Positions 41,444 to 50,840 of a stretch of 64,000 nucleotides of DNA are shown here, in pieces. Below the pieces are notes generated by a model. The model worked only from the letters and a program-made list of their open reading frames with translations. It ran no database searches and was not told the DNA's origin. The number at the start of each line of letters is the position of its first letter. Position 1 is the stretch's first letter. Source of the stretch: JAVXAG01 sp040307645 (GTDB lineage: Bacteria > Bacillota > Clostridia > Peptostreptococcales > Anaerovoracaceae); contig JAWRJF010000009.1 in NCBI GenBank assembly GCA_040307645.1, forward strand, positions 42,928-106,927, given 5' to 3'. Position numbers and translations under genes: made by a program.

Positions 41444-42013
41444 CTATCTTGGAATATCTCCACCCGATAATCTTTCATCATAGCAGGCCCTATTCCCGCC
41501 TATAAATTTAGGTCTCGTTCTTGCACAAACAACATTGGCCTGCCCAATTTTTTTCATTGATATTCTAACAGGGACAGCAACTTTTTTTAGTTGCATTCCT
41601 ATTAATGTATCGCCAATATCCATACCCGCATCAGCCTTCATCTCTTCAACAGCCACAGGACATTTTGCATTGTCATAAACTGTTTTTGCAAATGACCCTC
41701 CTGCATGAAGTTGTGGTACTACATTGACAATTTCAACACCTGGCAAAATTGCTTCCTTTTCAACTATAACAGCCCTGTTCAAATGTTCACAACACTGAGC
41801 AGCTAAAAAAATGCCTCTTTCCTCAAGAATAGGGAAAACCCCATCATATACTGCCTTTGCAGCATCGATGTCAGATCCCTTTCCGATATGCTCACCTTTT
41901 ATTTCACTAGAAGAACATCCTATTATAAAGATATCACCTTCCTTTAAATGAGCCGTCTCTAGCAATTCTAAAACCGCCTGCTGTGCCTGTTCCTTGATTT
42001 CCTGGTATGTCAT
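41444..42013 (-). CDS. UPF0340 (YwlG/TIGR01440) family protein
   Basis: Uncharacterised cytoplasmic protein, about 189 aa. It matches the YwlG-like family by its length and by signatures such as EGDIFIIGCSSSEIKGEHIGKGSD, LAAQCCEHLNRAVIVEKE, VPQLHAGGSFAKTVY and ADAGMDIGDTLIGMQLKKVAVPVR. The ATG at 42013 is preceded by AAGGTGA; an earlier GTG is not well placed. It lies 22 bp after the SAH hydrolase gene on the same strand. The conserved cysteines and histidines suggest an enzyme, but the reaction is not known to me. Confidence 0.88.
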   Translation of the reverse strand: MTYQEIKEQAQQAVLELLETAHLKEGDIFIIGCSSSEIKGEHIGKGSDIDAAKAVYDGVFPILEERGIFLAAQCCEHLNRAVIVEKEAILPGVEIVNVVPQLHAGGSFAKTVYDNAKCPVAVEEMKADAGMDIGDTLIGMQLKKVAVPVRISMKKIGQANVVCARTRPKFIGGNRACYDERLSGGDIPR

Positions 42014-42035
42014 TTGATTCACCTTCTTTTATTTA

Positions 42036-43286
42036 TTAAACATTCCAGCTGTTTAAATATTTTTCTTGTTCTTCCGTAAGTTTATCGATTTCTATATCCC
42101 AAGCAGCAAGCTTTCTTCTCGCTACGATATCATCTATCTCTCCACTTACATCAATAACCTTGTTTTCAAGTTTTTTATAATTATCCTTTATATACATTGC
42201 TGAAAGGGCCTGAACAGCAAAACTCATATCCATGATTTCAGCAGGATGTCCGTCTGCTGCTGCAATATTTACAAGCCTTCCTTCTCCAATAACATTAATC
42301 CATTTCCCTGAAGGCAGTCTGTATCCCATAATATTTTTTCTGGTTTCTTTCTTTTCTGTAGCTACTTTTTCAAGGTGATCCATGTCAATCTCGCAGTTAA
42401 AGTGCCCTGCATTAGTTAAGATTGCCCTCTCCTTCATCATTTCCATATGTTCCACTGTAATTGTCTTGCAACAACCTGTTGCTGAAACAAAGATATCTCC
42501 AAGTTCAGCTGCGTTCCTCATGGTCATAACATCGAACCCATCCATCTTTGCTTCTATGGCCTTTATAGGATCAATTTCAGTCACTATTACTTTAGCACCT
42601 AAAGCTGCAGCCCTCATGGCAATACCACGGCTGCACCAGCCATAACCTACTACAACAACGGTCTTTGATGCTATGATCAGATTTGTATTTCTCATAATAG
42701 AATCCCAAACCGACTGTCCTGTTCCATATCTATTATCAAATAAATGTTTACAGTCTGCATCGTTTACAGCAACCATAGGGAATTTTAGAATTCCTTCTGC
42801 TTCCATGGCTTTAAGCCTTATAACTCCCGTAGTGGTCTCTTCACAACCACCCCAAACTTCTTCTCCAAGGTCAGGCCTCTTAGTATGTATTAAACCCACT
42901 AAATCTCCACCGTCGTCAATTATAATGTTAGGTTTGTGCTCTAATGTCATTTCAATATGTCTCTCGTATTCCTCAGGACTAGCCCCATGATAGGCAAAAA
43001 CCTTAAGACCCGAGTCCACTAAAGCTGCGGCAACATCATCCTGAGTCGAAAGAATATTGCTGCCTGTTACAGACATATCCGCACCACCTGCTGCTAAAAC
43101 AAGGCACAAATAGGCCGTCTTTGCCTCAAGGTGCACTGACAGAGAGATCTTTATCCCTTCAAAAGGTTTATTTTTAATAAATTCTTCTTCCAAACCTCTT
43201 AGAAGTGGCATATTGTTTTTTACCCACTGTATTTTTTGATGCCCTGAAGGCGCTAGAGATAAGTCCCTAATATCGTATTTCTGCAT
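42036..43286 (-). CDS. ahcY: Adenosylhomocysteinase
   Basis: Hydrolyses S-adenosylhomocysteine to adenosine and homocysteine using bound NAD+, clearing the by-product of methylation. 416 aa, the shorter type without the insertion seen in eukaryotic-like enzymes. The substrate region has SVHLEAKTAYLCLVL and DDGGDLVGLIHTKRP; the NAD motif is VVVGYGWCSRGIAMRAAALG; the C-terminal region has LTNAGHFNCEIDM. It follows the GerMN lipoprotein gene by 33 bp. Many Firmicutes use the Pfs/LuxS route instead, so this is a notable choice of pathway. Confidence 0.94.
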   Translation of the reverse strand: MQKYDIRDLSLAPSGHQKIQWVKNNMPLLRGLEEEFIKNKPFEGIKISLSVHLEAKTAYLCLVLAAGGADMSVTGSNILSTQDDVAAALVDSGLKVFAYHGASPEEYERHIEMTLEHKPNIIIDDGGDLVGLIHTKRPDLGEEVWGGCEETTTGVIRLKAMEAEGILKFPMVAVNDADCKHLFDNRYGTGQSVWDSIMRNTNLIIASKTVVVVGYGWCSRGIAMRAAALGAKVIVTEIDPIKAIEAKMDGFDVMTMRNAAELGDIFVSATGCCKTITVEHMEMMKERAILTNAGHFNCEIDMDHLEKVATEKKETRKNIMGYRLPSGKWINVIGEGRLVNIAAADGHPAEIMDMSFAVQALSAMYIKDNYKKLENKVIDVSGEIDDIVARRKLAAWDIEIDKLTEEQEKYLNSWNV

Positions 43287-43319
43287 GTTTTTCTTCCTTT
43301 TCTTTTGTTAATAATTATC

Positions 43320-43874
43320 TTATTTATATAATGATTGTGTAAAAATTGTAGAGGCATCTACATGCCCTAGAAGAGTCTCAACTTTTTCACCATTAACAGT
43401 AAAGTCAACTCCTTTTATTGTGTCAAAAGACTTAGTTAAGGTTTCAACTATCTGAGATATTAACATGGTTTCCTGAGTTGAGCTTCCCGAGAAATCTTCT
43501 CCATCAAAATCAACAGTAGCTATACCGTCAGAAACAGTCACATCATTAATGTTAAAATTGCTGGCAAAAGCAGTTGTCAGCTTTACATCTCCTTCAACTG
43601 AAACATTTATTATATTTTCTTCTCTAAGAAGTTCTAAGGTTTGAAGATACATTTCTCTTTCGTTTGGAAATCTTTTTTCCATTTTAGTATCAATTATTAC
43701 ATCTAATGCATCATTTCCAGTCTGCACATACTGTTCATTGACAAATGCCAAAGTCAGCATATAGCTTGTTGCCTCTGCATCGCCTTCATTTGAACCCCCT
43801 GTGCATCCCGTAAAAACAGCCATCGCTCCAACACATACTACCGCCATTAATCCTGCAATCCATCTTCTTTTCAT
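43320..43874 (-). CDS. GerMN-domain lipoprotein
   Basis: Predicted lipoprotein, 184 aa. A lipoprotein signal peptide (KRRWIAGLMAVVCVGAMAV) ends at the lipobox FTGC with Cys24. A GerMN domain follows (about 40-180): VTVSDGIATVDFDGEDFSG and QIVETLTKSFDTIKGVDFTVNGEKV are typical. GerM of Bacillus links sporulation and germination to peptidoglycan. It sits 17 bp downstream of glmS and is probably co-transcribed with the cdaA-glmS operon, whose product UDP-GlcNAc feeds peptidoglycan. A role in the spore or cell wall is inferred. Confidence 0.8.
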   Translation of the reverse strand: MKRRWIAGLMAVVCVGAMAVFTGCTGGSNEGDAEATSYMLTLAFVNEQYVQTGNDALDVIIDTKMEKRFPNEREMYLQTLELLREENIINVSVEGDVKLTTAFASNFNINDVTVSDGIATVDFDGEDFSGSSTQETMLISQIVETLTKSFDTIKGVDFTVNGEKVETLLGHVDASTIFTQSLYK

Positions 43875-43891
43875 TTTAACCCCTCCAATAC

Positions 43892-45721
43892 TTATTCCAC
43901 TGTTACACTCTTTGCCAAATTCTTTGGTTTATCTATATTGCAGCCTCTTTCTTTAGCCACATAATATGCAAATAATTGAAGTGGAATAACGCTTAATAAC
44001 GGCGTTATTTCATCTCTGCATTCTGGTATATATATTACCTCATTTGTCTGAGATTCTATTTTATCATTTCCCTCTTTTGTTATTGCAACAACATGTGCCC
44101 CTCTAGTCTTCACTTCCTGGATGTTTGATACCATTTTCTCAAACAACAGGTCTTGTGTAGCTAATGCTATTACAATAGTTTCAGGTTCCATAAGCGCAAT
44201 AGTGCCATGCTTCAATTCCCCCGCTGCAATGGCAAATGAGTTTATATATGATACTTCTTTTAGTTTTAAAGAACCTTCATATGAAACCCCTGCGTCAGGA
44301 CCTCTCCCAATAAAGAATACCTGATCTCTGTTATAAAGTTTTTTAGCCAATTTTTCTATATCTTGGCTCTTTTTTAAATATCTTTCTATTTTAGATGGAA
44401 TACATTTTAACTGATCTATAAACTCTAAATAATATTCCTCAGAAATAGTCCCTTTAGTATACCCCATATATAAAGCAATTAAATACATACATACCAATTG
44501 GGTTGTATATGCCTTAGTAGATGCAACAGCAATCTCAGGACCTGCCCATGTATAGAATACATCATCAGATTCCCTTGCAACAGAACTACCTACAACATTT
44601 ACAACGGATAAGATTCTTGCTCCTTTTCGCTTTGCCTCTCTAAGAGCCTCTATTGTATCTAGGGTTTCGCCAGATTGACTAATAGCGATGAACAATGTGT
44701 TCTCATCAACAAAAGGATCCCTGTATCTAAATTCTGACGCGACGTCTACCTCTACAGGTATTCTAGCCATTTTTTCAATTGCAAACTTGCCAACCAACCC
44801 TGCATGATAAGCAGTTCCACATGCGACTATATAAATTTTGTTAAATCTTTTTATATCCTCTAAGGTCATTGCAATGCCATCTAAATTAATCTTACCATTG
44901 TCATCTAGCCTTCTCATTAAAGTTTCATTTATTGCCTTAGGTTGTTCAAAAATTTCTTTTAGCATAAAATGGTCGTAACCTTCTTTTTCTGCTGCATCGG
45001 CATCCCAAGTCACATGAAGCAAATCTCTCTTTACCGGATTTCTATTTTTATCATAGATATCAATGGAATCCGGAGTCAAGACCACCGTCTCATTGTTTTC
45101 TATTAGATAAATCTGTTTTACATATTTTAGAAGAGCAGGGATGTCAGATGCTATAAAATTACATCCTTTACCTAACCCTGCAATAAGAGGTGCATCCTTT
45201 CTATAGGCAACTATTCTGTCCGGATCATCCGCTGCAATTACACCTATTGCATAGGCACCTTTCATTTTTTCTACTGCCTTATATACAGCATCTACCAGGT
45301 CCCCTTCATAAAGTATTCCTATTAAATGAGCAATTACCTCTGTATCTGTTTCAGATTTAAACTTTACATTATACTCATCTTTTAGCCATTGTTTTAGTTC
45401 TACGTAGTTTTCTATAATGCCATTATGAACTACAGCAATGGTTGAGTCCTCGTTAATATGAGGATGAGCATTTAAATCAGAAGGAGCACCATGGGTCGCC
45501 CATCTAGTATGGCCAATTCCAGTATGACTATATAATGATTCTCTCTGTATCAGCTCTTCAAGATTTTTTATTTCGCCTACATGCTTTCTAACAGTTATTT
45601 TATTGTCTTTCACTAATGCTATACCAGATGAGTCATAACCTCTATACTCAAGTTTCTTAAGCCCATCTATAATAATATCTTTTGCGTTTTCTCTACCTAC
45701 ATATCCTACAATACCACACAT
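43892..45721 (-). CDS. glmS: Glutamine-fructose-6-phosphate aminotransferase
   Basis: Makes glucosamine 6-phosphate from fructose 6-phosphate and glutamine, the first step to UDP-GlcNAc. 609 aa. The N-terminal amidotransferase uses Cys2 (MCGIVGYVG), with HTRWATHG for glutamine binding. Two SIS domains follow (about 290-420 and 460-590; AISQSGETLDT, GRGPDAGVSYEGSLKLKE), ending KSVTVE. The start has AGGAG upstream and lies 20 bp after glmM. There is no room for a glmS ribozyme in front, so control must come from the operon promoter. Confidence 0.97.
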   Translation of the reverse strand: MCGIVGYVGRENAKDIIIDGLKKLEYRGYDSSGIALVKDNKITVRKHVGEIKNLEELIQRESLYSHTGIGHTRWATHGAPSDLNAHPHINEDSTIAVVHNGIIENYVELKQWLKDEYNVKFKSETDTEVIAHLIGILYEGDLVDAVYKAVEKMKGAYAIGVIAADDPDRIVAYRKDAPLIAGLGKGCNFIASDIPALLKYVKQIYLIENNETVVLTPDSIDIYDKNRNPVKRDLLHVTWDADAAEKEGYDHFMLKEIFEQPKAINETLMRRLDDNGKINLDGIAMTLEDIKRFNKIYIVACGTAYHAGLVGKFAIEKMARIPVEVDVASEFRYRDPFVDENTLFIAISQSGETLDTIEALREAKRKGARILSVVNVVGSSVARESDDVFYTWAGPEIAVASTKAYTTQLVCMYLIALYMGYTKGTISEEYYLEFIDQLKCIPSKIERYLKKSQDIEKLAKKLYNRDQVFFIGRGPDAGVSYEGSLKLKEVSYINSFAIAAGELKHGTIALMEPETIVIALATQDLLFEKMVSNIQEVKTRGAHVVAITKEGNDKIESQTNEVIYIPECRDEITPLLSVIPLQLFAYYVAKERGCNIDKPKNLAKSVTVE

Positions 45722-45741
45722 ATTTTTTCTCCTAAACTATA

Positions 45742-47091
45742 TTAATTAAACTTACTCGTTAACAATTCTGCCAGATTTTTCGCAAGGCTTTGGATTTGTT
45801 CTATGTCCTGTCCTTCAAGCATTACTCTAACTAAAGGTTCAGTTCCTGAAGGCCTAATCAAAACCCTTCCATTTCCATCCATCATTTCTTCAACTTTTTT
45901 AATGGCATTGGCAATTTCAGCATCCTGAGCATATAGTTTTTTATATTCGTTTTTTACCTTTGCATTGACTAAAACCTGAGGATATATCTGTATTTCTTCT
46001 GCCAGCTCTGATGGCCTTTTTCCTGATGCTTTAACCGCCTTAATAAACTGCAGCGAAGATAAAATCCCATCACCTGTAGTTGTATGATTTAAAAAGATAA
46101 TGTGACCTGATTGTTCTCCTCCAAGGACACATCCTGTTTTTAACATTGATTCTAAAACATACCTGTCGCCAACATTAGCTACATCAACATCAATGCCCAA
46201 TTTTTCCAAATACTTATGGAAACCTAAATTACTCATTACTGTACATGTAACCCTGTTTTCTGCTAATTCGCCTTTATCCTTCAAAAGTTTAGCACATATG
46301 CATATAGTTTTATCTCCGTCTATCTCTTCTCCATTTTCGTCAACCACAAGAAGCCTATCTGCATCTCCATCAAAAGCAAGGCCTATATCAGCCCTAGTCT
46401 CTATAACTTTTTTCTTTAAAGATTCTAAGTGTGTCGAACCACAGTTTAAGTTAATATTAGTTCCGTTAGGTTCGTTTCCAATAACAATTACCTCTGCACC
46501 TAGCGCATCATAAACCTTAGGTGCTACTTTAAAGGCTGCCCCATTTGCACAATCTAATACTACTTTAGTGCCCGGAAGCCTTACATCGATTTTTGAGAGC
46601 AGGAATTTACAATAAAGTTCAATTGCGCTGTCTTCTGCTTCAAGGCACCTTCCCAATTCATCACCTGTGATATGACTGTTTGTTTCTATGCCTCTCAAAA
46701 TCAAGTCTTCGATTTTTTCCTCAATTGAATCATCAAGCTTAAAGCCTTCACTGTTGAAAAACTTTATCCCATTATACTCGAAAGGATTATGTGATGCAGA
46801 AATAACAATTCCCGCATCAGCCTTATAATGTTTTACTAAATATGCTACAGCAGGAGTAGGAACTACACCCACCTTAATTACGTTTCCACCAACCGCTAAT
46901 ATACCTGCAGTCAAAGCATTTTCAAGCATATCTCCTGATATTCTTGTATCTTTGCCTATAATAATTATTGGTCTTTTATTATCTTTTCTAAGAACATAAG
47001 CACCTGCTTTACCAAGATTGAAAGCAAGCTCTGGCGTTACTTCAGAGTTTGCAATTCCTCTTACGCCATCTGTTCCAAATAGTCTCCCCAT
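45742..47091 (-). CDS. glmM: Phosphoglucosamine mutase
   Basis: Converts glucosamine 6-phosphate to the 1-phosphate. 449 aa. The phosphoserine is Ser100 in GIVISASHNPFEYNG, Mg2+ is bound by FDGDADRLLVVD, and the sugar-binding loop is LGGEQSGHIIF. RPSGTEPLVRVM near the C-terminus binds phosphate. GlmM activity is known to be inhibited by CdaA in other Firmicutes; the conserved gene order here (cdaA-cdaR-glmM-glmS) supports the same link. Confidence 0.97.
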   Translation of the reverse strand: MGRLFGTDGVRGIANSEVTPELAFNLGKAGAYVLRKDNKRPIIIIGKDTRISGDMLENALTAGILAVGGNVIKVGVVPTPAVAYLVKHYKADAGIVISASHNPFEYNGIKFFNSEGFKLDDSIEEKIEDLILRGIETNSHITGDELGRCLEAEDSAIELYCKFLLSKIDVRLPGTKVVLDCANGAAFKVAPKVYDALGAEVIVIGNEPNGTNINLNCGSTHLESLKKKVIETRADIGLAFDGDADRLLVVDENGEEIDGDKTICICAKLLKDKGELAENRVTCTVMSNLGFHKYLEKLGIDVDVANVGDRYVLESMLKTGCVLGGEQSGHIIFLNHTTTGDGILSSLQFIKAVKASGKRPSELAEEIQIYPQVLVNAKVKNEYKKLYAQDAEIANAIKKVEEMMDGNGRVLIRPSGTEPLVRVMLEGQDIEQIQSLAKNLAELLTSKFN

Positions 47092-47120
47092 ATCTTCCTC
47101 CTAACCATATTGATTTGTTG

Positions 47121-48311
47121 CTATTCTATGCTAACTTTGACCGTAGTAGGACTAACATTTATATTGTTGTATTTTTTTTCAGATTGCACCTTTAATTCGA
47201 CTTTATGGTTTCCTACCTCTAAGTCGCTAAGGTCAATATACAGAACTAAATCGTCCTTAGTCATTTTACTTATTATCTCATCTTTTCCTGTTACAGTTAC
47301 CTGTATTTCATCTGTTTTTATTTCGGCAGTCCTGTCTTCTTCAAGACCATCAATAGTTACCTCTGCACCTCTAAAGTTAAATGCCTTATTCACATAACTC
47401 TCCACATTTATAGTAGCAATAAGCTGCTTCGATGTTTCTGCCAGTTCAACATTTTCCGGCAAAATAGGCTCAATAGTAAGATGGGTATTTGAATAAATTT
47501 GTGATATATCTATTTCTTTAGCAGTAATTTGTTTTATTCCTGCAATATCTTTTTCCATTCCTTTAATTGTTACTACTTTAGGAAGCGAAACATTTCTCTC
47601 TGCATTCTGACTATCTCCACCCTTAATAGGGACTATAAGAGAAACAGTTTTAGTCTTTCTCAGTACAGATGTTACTGAGACAACATTAGATGATAGATCT
47701 ATGTTTTCTACAGGATTTCCTTTAGCATCAACTGGAACAGCCTCAGCTTTAAAGGTTTTCATTTCATTTCCTACTTTATTGGAATCAACAGTGCATTGTA
47801 TGTGATCAACTTTTCCAACTAGAGATTTTGCCCCTGTCACAGTGATCTTACGTCGATTATAATCTACCGTAGTAGGTTCTGAATCCTCAGAATGTGGTCC
47901 TTTATAAGAAACCTCTACATCCTTCTCTTCAGAAACCGTTTTTTCCACAACAACAGAAATCTTACTGATACTCTTCTCTTCAATTTCTACTTTTTCAGGT
48001 AAATGTATATTAATCTTTAGCTGATTAACACCTTCTGTAGCTTCAGCTAAATCTACAGTTGCAACAATATCTTTAGCCTTAATCTTTGTCACCTTTGACC
48101 TCTGTCCATACACAGTGACATTTAAACTAGTTGCACTAGCTTCTACTATTGAAAGGCCTTGAGCCTCTAAAACTTTCTCATTTACAAAAGTAATTGGAAT
48201 TTCTTTAATAGGTTGAGAAGTTTGCGGGTTAATCTCCCCTATTACATATGCCCATAAACCAATGGCAATTATCAGGGAGAGTATTATGTTAACTTTTTTA
48301 TTATTAAACAT
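47121..48311 (-). CDS. cdaR: YbbR-domain regulator of CdaA
   Basis: Extracytoplasmic partner that modulates the diadenylate cyclase. 396 aa. One N-terminal membrane anchor (about 7-25, VNIILSLIIAIGLWAYVIG) is followed by four YbbR repeats across residues about 40-395, each with VTVYGQRS-type or VTVTGKDE-type beta strands and the recurring IKAKDIVATVDLAEATEG pattern. The start overlaps cdaA by eight bases, which suggests coupled translation. Confidence 0.92.
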   Translation of the reverse strand: MFNNKKVNIILSLIIAIGLWAYVIGEINPQTSQPIKEIPITFVNEKVLEAQGLSIVEASATSLNVTVYGQRSKVTKIKAKDIVATVDLAEATEGVNQLKINIHLPEKVEIEEKSISKISVVVEKTVSEEKDVEVSYKGPHSEDSEPTTVDYNRRKITVTGAKSLVGKVDHIQCTVDSNKVGNEMKTFKAEAVPVDAKGNPVENIDLSSNVVSVTSVLRKTKTVSLIVPIKGGDSQNAERNVSLPKVVTIKGMEKDIAGIKQITAKEIDISQIYSNTHLTIEPILPENVELAETSKQLIATINVESYVNKAFNFRGAEVTIDGLEEDRTAEIKTDEIQVTVTGKDEIISKMTKDDLVLYIDLSDLEVGNHKVELKVQSEKKYNNINVSPTTVKVSIE

Positions 48312-49146
48312 CTTTCTTCCTCCCTATTTTATCTTTAATTTTAGACAATCTCAAGCCAACGTCTTCGTTATTAGAAATATAAATATTCAACAATGTTTTT
48401 TCTACAGTCTTTATATCTAAAAACCTAGTCAGCTTGCCATCAACGGCCATAGAGATAATCCCTGTTTCTTCACTTACAATAACCGATATGGCATCAGAAT
48501 TTTCGGTTATACCGATACCTGCTCTATGTCTGGTTCCCAAATCTTTATTAAGATTTTTATTTTCTGTCAAAGGCAGTACACATCCTGCTGCAAATATTCT
48601 ATCTGCTCTGATTATTACTGCGCCGTCATGCAAAGGAGAACCTTCATAAAATATATTACCAAGAAGTTCTGCACTTATATCCCCATTAATTACAGTCCCG
48701 GTTTCCGCAATATCACTTAAAGCCGTTTCTCTCTCTAGAATAATCAAAGCCCCTGTTCTCGTACTAGAGAAAGCATCTACAGCCCTTACAAACTCATCTG
48801 TTATGATTTTAGCCTTTTCTTTATCAAGCTGACCAAAAGGTGCCTTTACGATTTTACTTCTTCCTACATATTCAAGTCCTCTTCTAAGCTCCGGTTGAAA
48901 AACCACTACTAAAGCTATTACTCCCAATGTCATAGTTTCTTTCAAAATCCAATGGATCGTATATAGATTTAATAAATCTGAAATGAAAAAAGCAATAACC
49001 AATACAAGCAAGCCTTTTACCAGCTGTTGTGCTCTCGTCTCCCTAATAAAACCGATTAATTTGTAGATTACAAAGGATACTATTAAGATATCCAAAACAT
49101 CAGTTATTCCAATACTGGAAATTATGTTATTAAAAAAATTACTCAT
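48304..49146 (-). CDS. cdaA: Diadenylate cyclase CdaA
   Basis: Membrane-bound enzyme forming cyclic di-AMP from two ATP. 280 aa. Three N-terminal membrane helices (about 13-90) precede the DAC domain. Catalytic signatures DGA (residues 174-176 in SPLHDGAVIIR) and RHRAG (206-210) are intact. It is the first gene of the cdaA-cdaR-glmM-glmS unit, with AAGGGG upstream of the ATG. Cyclic di-AMP controls potassium and cell-wall homeostasis in Firmicutes. Confidence 0.97.
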   Translation of the reverse strand: MSNFFNNIISSIGITDVLDILIVSFVIYKLIGFIRETRAQQLVKGLLVLVIAFFISDLLNLYTIHWILKETMTLGVIALVVVFQPELRRGLEYVGRSKIVKAPFGQLDKEKAKIITDEFVRAVDAFSSTRTGALIILERETALSDIAETGTVINGDISAELLGNIFYEGSPLHDGAVIIRADRIFAAGCVLPLTENKNLNKDLGTRHRAGIGITENSDAISVIVSEETGIISMAVDGKLTRFLDIKTVEKTLLNIYISNNEDVGLRLSKIKDKIGRKKDV

Positions 49147-49213
49147 AAAAAAATCCCCTTATAGTTGCTACTCTAATTCTACCTAAAATAAAGGCTTTTT
49201 TCAATAGATTACG

Positions 49214-49247
49214 TATAAAAAAGTGGCAAGATTTAGCCTTGCCACTT
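49214..49247 (-). terminator. Rho-independent terminator of hpf
   Basis: On the minus strand AAGTGGCAAG (49247-49238) pairs with CTTGCCACTT (49230-49221), followed by TTTTTT. It separates hpf from the cdaA operon. Confidence 0.9.
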
Positions 49248-49270
49248 ATTGATTTTTTATGTGATTTTAT

Positions 49271-49798
49271 TTAGTATGTAGTTTCTAAAACACCATAGTC
49301 TTTATCATTTCTTTTATAGACTACATTTACACTGTCCGTTTCCATATCAAAGAAAACGAAAAAATTATGTTGAAGCATTTCCATCTGTAGAATTGCCTCA
49401 TCCACCGTCATAGGTAAAAGCTCAAATCTCTTAGTCCTCACTACTCTGGTTTCTTCTACTTCATCCTCCATCTCAGGCAGAAAATCGAATCTTACTGTCT
49501 TATTATCATTATATCTCTTTCTTAGTTTACCTTTAAATTTAGACATCTGATTTCCCAGCTTGTCTACAACCTTGTCAACTCCCTCGTAGATATCCCCAGC
49601 TAGCTCCTCTGCTCTAAAAATAGTTCCCTTTGCATTAATAGTGGCCTCAATCTTATCTCTGCCTCTCTCCTGTGACAACATCACAGTAGATTTAATGTCA
49701 TCGGAAAAGTACTTTCCAAGTTTTTCAAATTTCTTCTCGATAGTCTGTTCTAAGTGTTCACTAGCATTAAAATTCTTACCTGTAATTATTACCTTCAT
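49271..49798 (-). CDS. hpf: Long-form ribosome hibernation promoting factor
   Basis: Dimerises 70S ribosomes into inactive 100S particles in slow growth. 175 aa, the long form. The N-terminal YfiA/RaiA fold (1-100) starts MKVIITGKNFNASEHLEQTIEKKFEKLGKYF, and the C-terminal dimerisation domain has FELLPMTVDEAILQMEMLQHNFFVFFD. AAGGAGG precedes the ATG, and TATAAT lies at 49861-49866 on the minus strand, so it can be transcribed independently of the structured RNA upstream. That RNA (49938-50118) is the one known to accompany raiA-type genes. Confidence 0.96.
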   Translation of the reverse strand: MKVIITGKNFNASEHLEQTIEKKFEKLGKYFSDDIKSTVMLSQERGRDKIEATINAKGTIFRAEELAGDIYEGVDKVVDKLGNQMSKFKGKLRKRYNDNKTVRFDFLPEMEDEVEETRVVRTKRFELLPMTVDEAILQMEMLQHNFFVFFDMETDSVNVVYKRNDKDYGVLETTY

Positions 49799-49937
49799 TT
49801 GATGACCTCCTTAAATACCACCAGGTCTTATGATTAACACCTTTGGCTTTTTGTATCTATATTATAACATAAGTTATCTAAAAATTCTAATACTTTTGTG
49901 AAAATTTAGTGTTATTTATCAAAAAAATATAAAGAGC

Positions 49938-50118
49938 ATAAAACAATTGCTTAGCTGACCTGGTCTTTGCCCCCACACTCGCCTTTACCCGGATTTTCCG
50001 GAGGACTTACTTCTAAGCTACGCCATGATCACTGCCGCTTCCTGCTGACAGCTTACGTGGATCCCTTTGCCCGTAACTGGCTTGGATTTTCAACCACAGA
50101 CCTAAGCAATTGTTTTAT
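49938..50118 (-). ncRNA. raiA: raiA-motif structured RNA
   Basis: A 181-nt block is closed by a perfect 17-bp stem: ATAAAACAATTGCTTAG (49938-49954) and CTAAGCAATTGTTTTAT (50102-50118). The interior is more G+C-rich than the flanks, with hairpins such as CCGGAAAATCCGG (on the RNA strand), and has no ORF. It lies between comF and hpf on their strand. The position upstream of the raiA/hpf gene is the defining context of the raiA RNA motif described in Firmicutes. Its exact ends and its promoter could not be fixed. Confidence 0.75.
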
Positions 50119-50135
50119 ACTCTATATCTATTAAA

Positions 50136-50840
50136 TTATTTATTTAATTCATCATTTCCAGATGCAAAAGCAATAAACGATACGGTCCTTGCCCCTGCTT
50201 CCCTTAAAACCCTGGCACATTCAGACGCCGTTGCCCCAGTAGTAAATATATCGTCTACAAGCAATACGTTTTTGTCCTTCAATATTTTAACCCATTTTGA
50301 CGAAATAATAAACATATTTTTTACATTTTCTTTCCTTTCTATAGGCCCAAGACCCCTCATTGGAGGTGTATCAGAAACTCTGATAAGACAGTCAGCAATA
50401 TGTTTAATTCCAGTTTCTCTACCTAAATACTTGCCTATCAACGCAGCTTGATTAAAGCCTCTTCGCTTTTCTTTTTTCTTAAACATAGGTACAGGTACAA
50501 CTAAATCAAACTTCTCCTCTGTCAAGTTCAATTTGTCGGCCATAATCCGCCCCAGTATCCTAGCTATATAAGTCTTTCCGTTATACTTTAAGGAAAAAAC
50601 CATAGTTCTTGGATAGAGACCATACTGACAACAAGAAAACACCTTGTCTAAATATGAAAAATTGTACTGATCAGATTTTATGGAAGCTTTCTCATTTAAC
50701 CATATAATGTGCTCCATACAGTGGTCGCAGAGGCTATATGTCCGGGTTTCATCGATTATATTTCCGCAGCACACACAATATATTGAAGAAGGAAAAATTA
50801 AATTTTCTATACCATTAACAAAATTCTTTATCAGTTTCAT
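50136..50840 (-). CDS. comF: ComF-family phosphoribosyltransferase-like protein
   Basis: ComFC-type protein linked to natural transformation, 234 aa. A zinc-finger-like start (IYCVCCGNIIDETRTYSLCDHCMEH, four cysteines) is followed by the PRTase fold, with VPVPMFKKKEKRRGFNQA and the PRPP loop VLLVDDIFTTGATASECAR near residues 190-208. The ATG overlaps the recD2 stop by four bases. No ComFA is adjacent. Competence itself cannot be judged from this region. Confidence 0.9.
   Translation of the reverse strand: MKLIKNFVNGIENLIFPSSIYCVCCGNIIDETRTYSLCDHCMEHIIWLNEKASIKSDQYNFSYLDKVFSCCQYGLYPRTMVFSLKYNGKTYIARILGRIMADKLNLTEEKFDLVVPVPMFKKKEKRRGFNQAALIGKYLGRETGIKHIADCLIRVSDTPPMRGLGPIERKENVKNMFIISSKWVKILKDKNVLLVDDIFTTGATASECARVLREAGARTVSFIAFASGNDELNK

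Noticed and set aside
45722..45741. glmS ribozyme upstream of glmS
   Set aside because: Only 20 bp separate glmM and glmS, too short for the ribozyme.
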